From contig NZ_BMNC01000009.1 in the NCBI RefSeq assembly GCF_014646255.1, positions 62,001 through 126,000 of the forward strand: a stretch of DNA of 64,000 bases, in the 5' to 3' direction. This document shows positions 57,378 through 64,000 of the stretch, piece by piece (the stretch's first letter is position 1; each line of letters starts with the position of its first letter). This DNA is from Lentzea pudingi (lineage in GTDB: Bacteria; Actinomycetota; Actinomycetes; Mycobacteriales; Pseudonocardiaceae). The notes below the pieces were generated by a model that was not told the DNA's origin, did no database searches, and saw only the letters and a program-made list of their open reading frames with translations. A program made the translations under genes and the position numbers.

Positions 57378-58049
57378 GTGTGCGTACGGGTCCTGCTGGT
57401 CGAAGACGACGAGCGAATCCGGCAGGCGTTGAGCCTCGCCTTGTCCGACGAGGGTTTTCCGGTGGACGAGGCGGGTTCGGGTGAAGAGGCGTTGCACCGT
57501 TTGGAGACGGAGTCGTTCGACGTGGTGCTGGTCGACCTCACGCTTCCCGGCGTGGACGGCCTGGAGGTCGTGCGGACCCTCCGATCCCGCGGTGACCTGC
57601 CGATAATCGTGGTGTCGGCGCGCGCCGACGCCTGCGACACGATCGCCGGGCTGGAGGCGGGAGCGGACGACTACGTCACGAAACCGTTGATGGCGAGCGT
57701 TCTCGCCGCACGCATCCGCGCGTTGTTGCGCAGGCGCGGGCCGGGTCGTGAAGCCGTTCGGATCGGAGAACTGGAAATCCGTCCGCAGGAAGGGCTCGTG
57801 CACCGGGCGGGGGAACGCGTTCACCTCACCAGGACCGAATTCCGGCTGTTGCTGGAACTCGCTGGTGCGGGCGGCCGAATCGTCACCAGGGAACAGTTGC
57901 TGCAAAAGGTTTGGGGATATGACTACTTCGGTGACACCCGGCTGCTCGACGTGCACATAAGGAGACTCCGCCGGAAGATCGAGGCGAATCCGGACGATCC
58001 GGAAGTGGTTCTCACCGTGCGCGGCACCGGATATCGGATCCGCTCGTGA
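57378..58049 (+). CDS. OmpR-family response regulator
   Basis: A 223-aa regulator. The receiver has the acidic pair in L-V-E-D-D, the phospho-accepting Asp in V-L-V-D-L-T-L-P-G, and the Lys in D-Y-V-T-K-P. The C-terminal winged helix ends in D-V-H-I-R-R-L-R-R-K-I-E and V-R-G-T-G-Y-R. It starts with GTG, with GGAG located inside the preceding hairpin. It overlaps the kinase gene as GTGA, so the pair is translated together. Confidence 0.92.
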   Translation: MCVRVLLVEDDERIRQALSLALSDEGFPVDEAGSGEEALHRLETESFDVVLVDLTLPGVDGLEVVRTLRSRGDLPIIVVSARADACDTIAGLEAGADDYVTKPLMASVLAARIRALLRRRGPGREAVRIGELEIRPQEGLVHRAGERVHLTRTEFRLLLELAGAGGRIVTREQLLQKVWGYDYFGDTRLLDVHIRRLRRKIEANPDDPEVVLTVRGTGYRIRS

Positions 58050-59341
58050 GGCTCACGCTGCGGTGCCGGGTCACCCTCTCGTTCGGCTTCGGCCTGCTGG
58101 TCGTCACGAGCGTGCTGGCGTTCGCCACCTGGAACCTCGCCTCCGGCTCCATGCTGCGGCAACGGGAGGCGAGCGCCACCCGGCAGGCCGAGGTCAACGC
58201 GCGGCTGGTCGAGCGTTCCCCTGGCCTCGACGCCCTGCTCACCGGACCGGACGGGGCGATCCTCGTGCTGGGCCCGGCGGGGCCGCGGACGGCGGGCAGG
58301 AAGATCGACCCGGCGCGGTTGCCCACCGGGCTGGTCGAGCACTCGCCCGCCACCGCGCGGATCACCGTCGACGGCCTGCCGATGCTCGTCGTCTCCCGTC
58401 CGCTGGCGGACGGGGCCGTCTACGTCGAGCTGTTCGGGTTGCAGCAGCTCGAGCGGACGTTCGCGTTCCTGGCAGCGGTTCTGGTCGCGGGCACGATCGG
58501 TTCGGCGCTGCTCGGAGCGGTGCTGGGGTCGTGGGCCTCGAAGCGGGCGCTGAAACCGCTGACGGAGCTGAACTGCGCGGCCGGCAGGATCGCGGGCGGT
58601 GATCTCCACGCCCGGCTGCCCGTCCAGGCCGACCCCGATCTCGCGGCGCTGGCGGCGAAGTTCAACTCGACGGCGCAGGCGCTGGAACGCAGGGCGTTGC
58701 GGGACGCCCGGTTCGCCTCGGACGTGTCGCACGAGCTGCGGTCGCCGCTGACGACGATGGTGAACGCGGGCGCGGTGCTGCGCCGTCGTCGTGAGGACCT
58801 GCCCGGCACGGCGGGCACGGCGCTGGAACTGCTGACCTCGGAGGTCGACCGGTTCGCGCGGATGGTCGTCGACCTGCTGGAGATCTCCCGGGCGGACCAG
58901 ACCGACGATCCGGTGCCGGAGGAGATCGCGCTGGACGCGGTGGTGCGCAACGTGGTCGCGACGCGAGCACCGGTGCGGTTGGAACTGCAGTCCGTCGTCG
59001 TGCTGGGCGACCGGCGCCGGCTGGACCGCGTGCTGACGAACCTGCTGGACAACGCCGAGCGGCACGCGGGCGGCGCGGTGCTGGTGTCCGTGCGGGTCAC
59101 CGGCTCGCGGGTGCGGCTGGAGGTGGAGGACGCCGGGCCCGGGGTGCCGGGACGGATGCGGGAGGAGATCTTCGAACGGTTCGCGCGCGGCGGCGGGGGC
59201 GACGGCACGGGCAGCGGCCTGGGGCTCGCGCTGGTCCGCGAGCACGTGCACCGGCTGGGCGGCAGGGTCTGGGTGGAGGACAGGTTCCCGCACGGCTCCC
59301 GTTTCGTCGTGGAGATGGTCTTACGGAGTTCTCACGGCTAG
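58046..59341 (+). CDS. Sensor histidine kinase
   Basis: A 431-aa kinase. It has two transmembrane segments (residues ~10-32 and ~135-160) around a ~100-residue extracellular domain, then HAMP. The phospho-His is in D-V-S-H-E-L-R-S-P. The N-box is N-L-L-D-N-A-E-R-H, followed by D-A-G-P-G-V-P and G-S-G-L-G-L-A. The extracellular domain shows no known fold, so the signal is unknown. It pairs with the regulator at 57378-58049. The nearby envelope cluster is a possible target (inference). Confidence 0.92.
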   Translation: MRLTLRCRVTLSFGFGLLVVTSVLAFATWNLASGSMLRQREASATRQAEVNARLVERSPGLDALLTGPDGAILVLGPAGPRTAGRKIDPARLPTGLVEHSPATARITVDGLPMLVVSRPLADGAVYVELFGLQQLERTFAFLAAVLVAGTIGSALLGAVLGSWASKRALKPLTELNCAAGRIAGGDLHARLPVQADPDLAALAAKFNSTAQALERRALRDARFASDVSHELRSPLTTMVNAGAVLRRRREDLPGTAGTALELLTSEVDRFARMVVDLLEISRADQTDDPVPEEIALDAVVRNVVATRAPVRLELQSVVVLGDRRRLDRVLTNLLDNAERHAGGAVLVSVRVTGSRVRLEVEDAGPGVPGRMREEIFERFARGGGGDGTGSGLGLALVREHVHRLGGRVWVEDRFPHGSRFVVEMVLRSSHG

Positions 59342-59386
59342 TCGTCCGGCCGCGCCACCCGCCGTGCCCGGCCCTACGGTCGGTTC

Positions 59387-60427
59387 ATGCGAGTACTGAT
59401 CACCGGCGGGGCCGGGTTCATCGGGTCGCACGTCGCGGACGAGCTGACCTCCCAGGGCCACGAATGCGTGGTGCTCGACGCGTTGCTGCCCGAGGCGCAC
59501 GGCACAGTTCCGTTGCTGGAGCACGAACTCGTGGTCGGCGACGTGACCGACGCCGGCGCGTTGCGGCCCCTGTTGTCCACAGTGGACGCGGTGTGCCACC
59601 AGGCGGCGATGGTCGGGCACGGTGTCGATCCGTTCGACGCGCCGTCCTACGCGCGGCACAACGACCTGGGCACGGCGGTGCTGCTGGCCGAGATGCATCG
59701 GGCCGGGGTGTCACGGCTGGTGCTGGCATCGTCGATGGTCGTGTACGGCGAGGGGCGCTATCGGTGCCTCTCGCACGGGATCGTGCGGGCGGAACGAACC
59801 GCCGCCGACGTCGAGCGCGGTGTGTACGAGCCGCGGTGCTTCTGCGGTGACTTCGTGGTGTCCGAACTGGTGCCCGAGGACGCCCCGCTGGAGCCGCGCA
59901 GCACCTACGCGGCCACGAAGCTGGCGCAGGAGCACCTCGCAGCGGCGTGGGCGCGGCAGACCGGTGGCAGCGTGTGGGCGTTGCGGTACCACAACGTCTA
60001 CGGCCCGCGGATGCCCCGGGACACCCCGTACGCCGGGGTGGCGTCGATCTTCCGGTCCGCGCTCCAGAACGGTGTCGCGCCCAGGGTGATGGAGGACGGC
60101 CGGCAGCGCCGTGACTTCGTGCACGTCACGGACGTGGCGCGGGCGAACGTGCTGGCGTTGTCGTCCCCGCGCCCCGGTTTCGAGGCCGTGAACGTCTGTT
60201 CCGGCACCCCGCACACGATCGGCGACCTGGCGTTCGCCCTCGCCGACGCGTGCGGCGGACCGGCTCCCGAGATCGTGGGCGGGGCGCGGCCCGGCGACGT
60301 CCGGCATGTCGTGGCGTCGCCCGCGAAAGCCTTGGAAGTACTGGGTTTCGAGGCCCGGGTGGGGTTCGCGGAGGGGGTGCGGGAGTTCGCTTCCGCCTCG
60401 CAGCGGGAGCCGGTCACCAGTTCGTGA
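59387..60427 (+). CDS. NAD-dependent sugar-nucleotide epimerase/dehydratase
   Basis: A 346-aa extended SDR. The nucleotide-binding motif is T-G-G-A-G-F-I-G at the N-terminus, the catalytic Tyr-Lys in S-T-Y-A-A-T-K, and S-S-M-V-V-Y-G before it. A Cys-containing insertion (R-C-L-S through R-C-F-C-G) is unusual. It resembles dTDP- or UDP-sugar 4-epimerases. Its position ahead of a membrane protein, a GT2 and other genes points to glycan synthesis. It overlaps the convergent gene by 14 bases. Confidence 0.88.
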   Translation: MRVLITGGAGFIGSHVADELTSQGHECVVLDALLPEAHGTVPLLEHELVVGDVTDAGALRPLLSTVDAVCHQAAMVGHGVDPFDAPSYARHNDLGTAVLLAEMHRAGVSRLVLASSMVVYGEGRYRCLSHGIVRAERTAADVERGVYEPRCFCGDFVVSELVPEDAPLEPRSTYAATKLAQEHLAAAWARQTGGSVWALRYHNVYGPRMPRDTPYAGVASIFRSALQNGVAPRVMEDGRQRRDFVHVTDVARANVLALSSPRPGFEAVNVCSGTPHTIGDLAFALADACGGPAPEIVGGARPGDVRHVVASPAKALEVLGFEARVGFAEGVREFASASQREPVTSS

Positions 60428-61574
60428 GCACCAGGTGGTTCACCGCCAGGGCTGTGACGGCCTGGGCGGTGAGCCACCGCCTGTCCAGTCTCGCTGTTCC
60501 AGCGAGGAGCCAGATCGCGAACGGCAGCCAGATCCGTTCGGTCTCCGCTTTGCTGAGGCCGGACAGGTCCGCGGCCAGGATCGCGATGCCGGCCGCGAGG
60601 ACCCACTTGTCCCCGCGCAGCCCCTTGATACCCGCCGGGCCGATGACCAGCGCCAGCGCCGCGAGGTTCGCCCAGGCCCAGTACCAGTACGGCCGGGTGT
60701 CGCCGATGCCCTGGTAGTAGCGGAGTTTCACGAGCTCGTAGCCGTCGAGCCACCAGAACCCGCTGACCGCGAACGCCACCACGACCGCGAGCGCGCCCGC
60801 GACGGCCCAGCCGATCCTCCTGCCGACGGCGACGATCGCGAGTGGCGCCAGCAGGACCAGCCCGTAGGACAGGAACAGGCACCAGCCCAGCACGATGCCG
60901 CCCAGCAGGGGTTTCCTGGTGAGCAGGTAGACGCCGACGGCGGCCACGCCCATGAACATGCCGTCCGCCGAAGCGCCCACCCAGACCGCTCCGGGGAACA
61001 GCACGACGAACGGCAGCACGGCGTTGTCGCCGACAGCCTTCGGGATCGCCACCACCGCAAGCGATCCGACGAGGACGCAGAAGATCGACGCCGCCGCTCC
61101 CCCGCCGAGCCCGACGCGGTCGAGAGCGACGAACGTGAGCAACGCGCCCGGCGGATGCCCCGAGACGTGCGTGGTCCACGAGTCGGGCTGGAAGTCCGGG
61201 ATGCGGGCGGCGAACCCGCGCAGCATCGCCGGGATGTCGGTGACGCCCGGGACCTCGTGCAGGTACTCGTCCTCGGTGGTCAGCCTGGTGACGAACCGGT
61301 CCCAGCCGTCGATCATGGCGAGCGAGAACGTCCACGCCGTCGCCGTCACGTAGGCGATCGGCAGCGCGAACCGGTGGCTCGCCAGTTCCGGCCCCTTGGC
61401 CACCACGAGGAACGCGATCAGGACCGCGGCCGGTGTGCCGAGACCCAGATGCGGTTGCCAGTTACCGAAGAGCGGCGCGGCGGCGGCGAAGAGAAGTCCG
61501 GGTTCGTTGATGTTGAGGAAGACCCCGGTGATGACGGCGGCAGCGACGAGCAGCCCTGCGATGACTAGACGCAC
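60414..61574 (-). CDS. Polytopic membrane protein, probable glycosyltransferase-like
   Basis: A 386-aa protein with about ten hydrophobic segments. Between them is an outer loop containing D-E-Y-L-H-E-V-P-G-V and H-V-S-G-H-P-P-G-A-L, which resembles the loop of GT39/GT87-type mannosyltransferases that use polyprenyl-phosphate sugars. GTG 61574 (V-R-L-V-I-A-G) is chosen because it puts the first membrane segment at the N-terminus. It is convergent with the epimerase and divergent from the GT2 gene. The sugar donor is unknown. Confidence 0.7.
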   Translation of the reverse strand: MRLVIAGLLVAAAVITGVFLNINEPGLLFAAAAPLFGNWQPHLGLGTPAAVLIAFLVVAKGPELASHRFALPIAYVTATAWTFSLAMIDGWDRFVTRLTTEDEYLHEVPGVTDIPAMLRGFAARIPDFQPDSWTTHVSGHPPGALLTFVALDRVGLGGGAAASIFCVLVGSLAVVAIPKAVGDNAVLPFVVLFPGAVWVGASADGMFMGVAAVGVYLLTRKPLLGGIVLGWCLFLSYGLVLLAPLAIVAVGRRIGWAVAGALAVVVAFAVSGFWWLDGYELVKLRYYQGIGDTRPYWYWAWANLAALALVIGPAGIKGLRGDKWVLAAGIAILAADLSGLSKAETERIWLPFAIWLLAGTARLDRRWLTAQAVTALAVNHLVLTNW

Positions 61575-61695
61575 CGCGCCCAACCTAGGGGGTCGGACGG
61601 GTGCTCGCGGGCCGCGCAAGACAACCGTAAGAACTCTTTCGTGCGTCACAATTCCGTAAGCACCACAACACTTTCCGATGGTCCAGGGTGGACGC

Positions 61696-62334
61696 ATGGA
61701 TGTCGTGTTGCCCTGCCTGGACGAGGCCGCCGCACTGCCCGCGGTCCTCGCCTCCCTGCCTCCCGGACACCGCGCGATCGTCGTGGACAACGGGTCTTCT
61801 GACGGCTCGCCCGAGGTCGCCGCCTCGCTCGGCGCGGTCGTCGTGCACGAGCCCCGGCGCGGTTACGGCGCCGCCGTGCACACCGGTCTGCTCACGGCCA
61901 CCTCTCGCGTGGTGGCGTTCGCCGACGCGGACGGCTCGCTGGACCTGGCCGAACTGCCCGCGATGGCCGCGTTGCTCGCCGACGCGGACCTGGTGGTGGG
62001 CCGGCGGAGGCCGGTCGGCACCGGCGTGTGGCCGTGGCACGCGCGGGCGGCCAACGCCGTGATCGCATCTCTGTTGCGGCGCAGGGGTTTGGCCGTGCAC
62101 GACATCGCGCCGCTGCGGGTGTGCCGGCGGGAGGCGTTGCTGGCGCTGGACGTGCGGGACCGGGCGTTCGGCTACCCGCTGGAACTCCTCGTGCGTGCGT
62201 CGGAAGCGGGCTGGCGGGTGCGCGAGGTCGACGTGGCGTATCGACCCCGTGCCGCCGGCACGAAGTCGAAGGTCTCGGGTTCGGTGCGCGGCACGCTGCG
62301 GGCGGCGCGGGACATGGCGGGGGTGCTGCGATGA
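61696..62334 (+). CDS. GT2-family glycosyltransferase
   Basis: A 212-aa GT-A enzyme. It opens V-L-P-C-L-D-E-A-A-A-L-P, then V-V-D-N-G-S-S-D-G-S, and the D-x-D site lies in F-A-D-A-D-G-S. This is the dolichyl-phosphate mannose synthase-like type without membrane segments. It may charge a polyprenyl phosphate with a sugar used by the neighbouring membrane protein (inference). It overlaps the DUF2064 gene as ATGA. Confidence 0.9.
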   Translation: MDVVLPCLDEAAALPAVLASLPPGHRAIVVDNGSSDGSPEVAASLGAVVVHEPRRGYGAAVHTGLLTATSRVVAFADADGSLDLAELPAMAALLADADLVVGRRRPVGTGVWPWHARAANAVIASLLRRRGLAVHDIAPLRVCRREALLALDVRDRAFGYPLELLVRASEAGWRVREVDVAYRPRAAGTKSKVSGSVRGTLRAARDMAGVLR

Positions 62335-63020
62335 GGTTCTGCCTGCTGGTCATGGCGAAGTCGCCGATACCGGGTCAGGTGAAGACGCGCCTGTGCCCGC
62401 CGCTGTCGCTGGAGGAGGCGGCGGACGTGGCGGCGGCCTCGTTGCTCGACACCGTAGAGGCCGCGCTGGAGACACCCGGCGCCGTGCCGGTGGTGGCGCT
62501 GGCCGGGGTGGTGCGGCGCGAGGACGTGCGGGACGCGCTGGCGGAGTGCGTGGTGATCCCTCAGCGCGGCGACTCGTTCGCCGAACGGCTGGTGTGCGCG
62601 CACGCCGACGTGGCGCGGTTCCGGATGCCGGTGCTGCAGATCGGGATGGACACGCCTCAGGTGACGCCGGCGCTGCTGGCGTCGTGCGCCGAGTTCGAGG
62701 AGGCGGCGCTCGGGCTCGCGCTGGACGGCGGGTGGTGGGCGCTCGGGCTGCGCGACCCGCTGCGTGCTCACGTGCTGCGGGACGTGCCGATGTCGCGAGC
62801 CGACACGGGGGCTCGGACGCTGGAGGCGTTGACCCGATCGCGGGCGAACTCGCTGCCGGACAACGGAGGGACGCCGGAGACCCTGCCCGGGTTGCGAGTG
62901 CGGACCCTGCCGGCCCTGTCCGACGTGGACACCATCGCCGACGCCCACGCGGTCGCAGCCCAGGCACCCGGCAGCCGGTTCGCCGCGGCCCTGCTGGCCA
63001 TCGCGGCGGTGCCGCGATGA
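62331..63020 (+). CDS. DUF2064 glycosyltransferase-like protein
   Basis: A 229-aa protein of the DUF2064 (TIGR04282-like) family with an opening A-K-S-P-I-P-G-Q-V-K-T-R-L-C-P-P-L, typical of nucleotidyl/glycosyltransferase-A folds. D-T-P-Q-V-T and L-A-L-D-G-G-W-W-A-L-G follow. The exact reaction is unknown. It is translationally coupled to the GT2 gene, an arrangement seen in many actinomycetes. Confidence 0.88.
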   Translation: MRFCLLVMAKSPIPGQVKTRLCPPLSLEEAADVAAASLLDTVEAALETPGAVPVVALAGVVRREDVRDALAECVVIPQRGDSFAERLVCAHADVARFRMPVLQIGMDTPQVTPALLASCAEFEEAALGLALDGGWWALGLRDPLRAHVLRDVPMSRADTGARTLEALTRSRANSLPDNGGTPETLPGLRVRTLPALSDVDTIADAHAVAAQAPGSRFAAALLAIAAVPR

Positions 63021-63039
63021 GGCACGCTCGCGCAAGGGT

Positions 63040-63053
63040 CCCCTCCGGAGGGG
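63040..63053. repeat. Perfect 14-bp palindrome before the methyltransferase gene
   Basis: CCCCTCCGGAGGGG lies in the 100-base gap between the DUF2064 and methyltransferase genes, flanked by GGGT and TCCC. It may be an operator or part of a hairpin that separates the two genes. Confidence 0.4.
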
Positions 63054-63120
63054 TCCCCTGGTTCTATTCTCCCAGACGACACCGACAATTCCGGGCCGCG
63101 AGCCGACCGGCGGTGACGCG

Positions 63121-63720
63121 ATGATGTTCGACCAGGCCCTCCAGGGCCGCCCCAGCCGGCTCGACCTGTCCGGCACCACCCCGCGCGAGCTCAGCGTCGC
63201 CCGCTGGCAGGCCGACGCGGACGGCGGCGACGACGTCCTCCTCGACGCCTGCACCGGACCGACCCTCGACGTCGGCTGCGGCCCCGGCCGTCTCGTCGCC
63301 GCGCTGCTGGGCCGGCGCGTCCAGGCGCTCGGCGTCGACGTGTCCCCCGAGGCGATCCGGCGCACCACCGAACGCGGCGGCATCGCGATCCGCCGGGACG
63401 TCTTCGACCTGCTGCCCGGCGAGGGCCGCTGGCGGCACGTGCTGCTCGCCGACGGCAACATCGGCATCGGCGGCGACCCGGCCGCGCTCCTGCGCCGCGT
63501 CCGGCAGCTGCTCAGGCCCAGCGGCACGGTCGTCGTCGAGGTCGAGCCACCGGGCTCCGGCCTCACGACCGGTCAGGCGCGCGTGCGGACCGCCGACACC
63601 CGCGGCCAGTGGTTCCCGTGGGCCTGGAGCGACGCCGAGTCCCTCGCGGCCGACGGGTTCTTCCTGCTGTGGCAGCGAGAACGCGCCGGACGCTGGTTCG
63701 CCTGCTGGGAGAAGCTGTGA
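63121..63720 (+). CDS. Class I SAM-dependent methyltransferase
   Basis: A 199-aa enzyme with motif I L-D-V-G-C-G-P-G-R and motif II-like G-V-D-V-S. The substrate is unknown. It overlaps the following membrane protein gene as GTGA, and the GT2-DUF2064-methyltransferase order suggests one pathway. Confidence 0.88.
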   Translation: MMFDQALQGRPSRLDLSGTTPRELSVARWQADADGGDDVLLDACTGPTLDVGCGPGRLVAALLGRRVQALGVDVSPEAIRRTTERGGIAIRRDVFDLLPGEGRWRHVLLADGNIGIGGDPAALLRRVRQLLRPSGTVVVEVEPPGSGLTTGQARVRTADTRGQWFPWAWSDAESLAADGFFLLWQRERAGRWFACWEKL

Positions 63721-64000
63721 AACTCCCCGTCTTCCGGGCTCCGGCACACCACACCGGCGTGACCAGCCGGGTCGGCACCTGGCTCGGCATCACGTTCGGG
63801 CTGTGCTTCGTCACCGGTCTGCTCAGCCACGGCGTGCAGCACGACTGGCCGTGGCCGACCCGCCCGGTCGACCTCTACCGCGTCACCCAGGGCGTGCACG
63901 TGATCTCCGGGGTCGCCTCGATCCCGTTGCTGCTGGCCAAGTTGTGGAGCGTCTACCCGAAGCTGTTCGAACGGCCGCTGGTCAGGTCCGTGCCGCACGC
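63717..64000 (+). CDS. Membrane N-terminal part of a probable molybdopterin-dependent oxidoreductase
   Basis: The gene starts with GTG 63717 and runs out of the window; 94 residues are visible. They contain two hydrophobic segments (W-L-G-I-T-F-G-L-C-F-V-T-G-L-L-S-H and V-H-V-I-S-G-V-A-S-I-P-L-L-L-A-K) with His residues (S-H and H-V) that could hold a heme b. This matches the membrane start of sulfite-oxidase-like proteins that follow the same GT2-DUF2064-methyltransferase run in actinomycetes. The catalytic domain is not visible, so the call is provisional. Confidence 0.6.
   Translation, partial: MKLPVFRAPAHHTGVTSRVGTWLGITFGLCFVTGLLSHGVQHDWPWPTRPVDLYRVTQGVHVISGVASIPLLLAKLWSVYPKLFERPLVRSVPH

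Noticed and set aside
1..64000. CRISPR arrays, insertion sequences, rRNA and tRNA genes
   Set aside because: No regularly spaced repeats, transposase genes or RNA gene signatures were seen anywhere in the window.

Overview
The window is high-G+C DNA with GTG and TTG starts, many 4-base ATGA/GTGA overlaps between genes, and actinobacterial families: SARP-type regulator, ECF sigma factor with a YCII partner, RsbW-like ATPases, DasR-, LacI- and IdeR-like operators, an AA10 chitin monooxygenase and NlpC/P60 peptidases. This points to a soil actinomycete, most likely a member of Pseudonocardiaceae (inferred from gene content and style; no 16S gene is present).

Layout. 1-1099: end of an SGNH hydrolase and a DUF4232 lipoprotein. 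1083-11664: a minus-strand block for import and oxidation. A carbohydrate-type ABC importer (SBP, two permeases, ATPase) ends in a PhyH dioxygenase. It is followed by an NMT1/SsuA-type ABC importer and by a secreted PQQ-type sugar dehydrogenase coupled to a LamG protein. The last two units carry the same 14-bp palindrome, so they are probably one regulon. 11761-19628: a frameshifted lipase, a 1130-aa SARP/ATPase regulator, a GntR regulator, pyridoxal kinase, a class A beta-lactamase and two RsbW-like ATPases. 19750-29431: transporters, CopC, an ECF sigma/YCII pair, a PEP-utilising phosphotransferase, a short HPF-like protein, a CcdA/TlpA thiol pair, an AA10 LPMO behind a DasR-type site, and a proline iminopeptidase. 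29450-32698: BNR protein, MFS exporter and siderophore-binding protein behind an IdeR-type box. 32867-36739: cell-envelope proteins, including tandem NlpC/P60 paralogues. 37042-42858: VIT1-type transporter, a disaccharide phosphorylase/beta-phosphoglucomutase pair, and an SDR with an NTF2-like protein.

The main find is a 9.83-kb integrative element (about 43848-53671) sitting inside a LysR-family gene. Its serine integrase lies at the right end. The 16 N-terminal codons of the LysR gene lie beyond that end on the minus strand (53719-53672), and the rest of the gene lies beyond the left end (43847-42966). Joining the two flanks at a shared GGC restores a 308-aa LysR protein. The cargo is an FtsK/TraB-like translocase, small proteins typical of actinomycete conjugative elements, a zinc-ribbon/XRE/TPR regulator coupled to a metallo-beta-lactamase-fold hydrolase, and an operon containing an Imm1-like immunity protein with no recognisable toxin. 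No replication gene was recognised. Much of the cargo is visibly lower in G+C than the host.

53795-64000: the LysR gene's divergent neighbours (muconolactone-isomerase-like protein and MFS transporter), a zinc-type dehydrogenase, a GH64 beta-1,3-glucanase behind a CebR-like operator, a two-component system whose ribosome binding site lies in a perfect hairpin, and a cluster with a sugar-nucleotide epimerase, membrane protein, GT2, DUF2064, methyltransferase and the start of a membrane protein resembling molybdopterin oxidoreductases.
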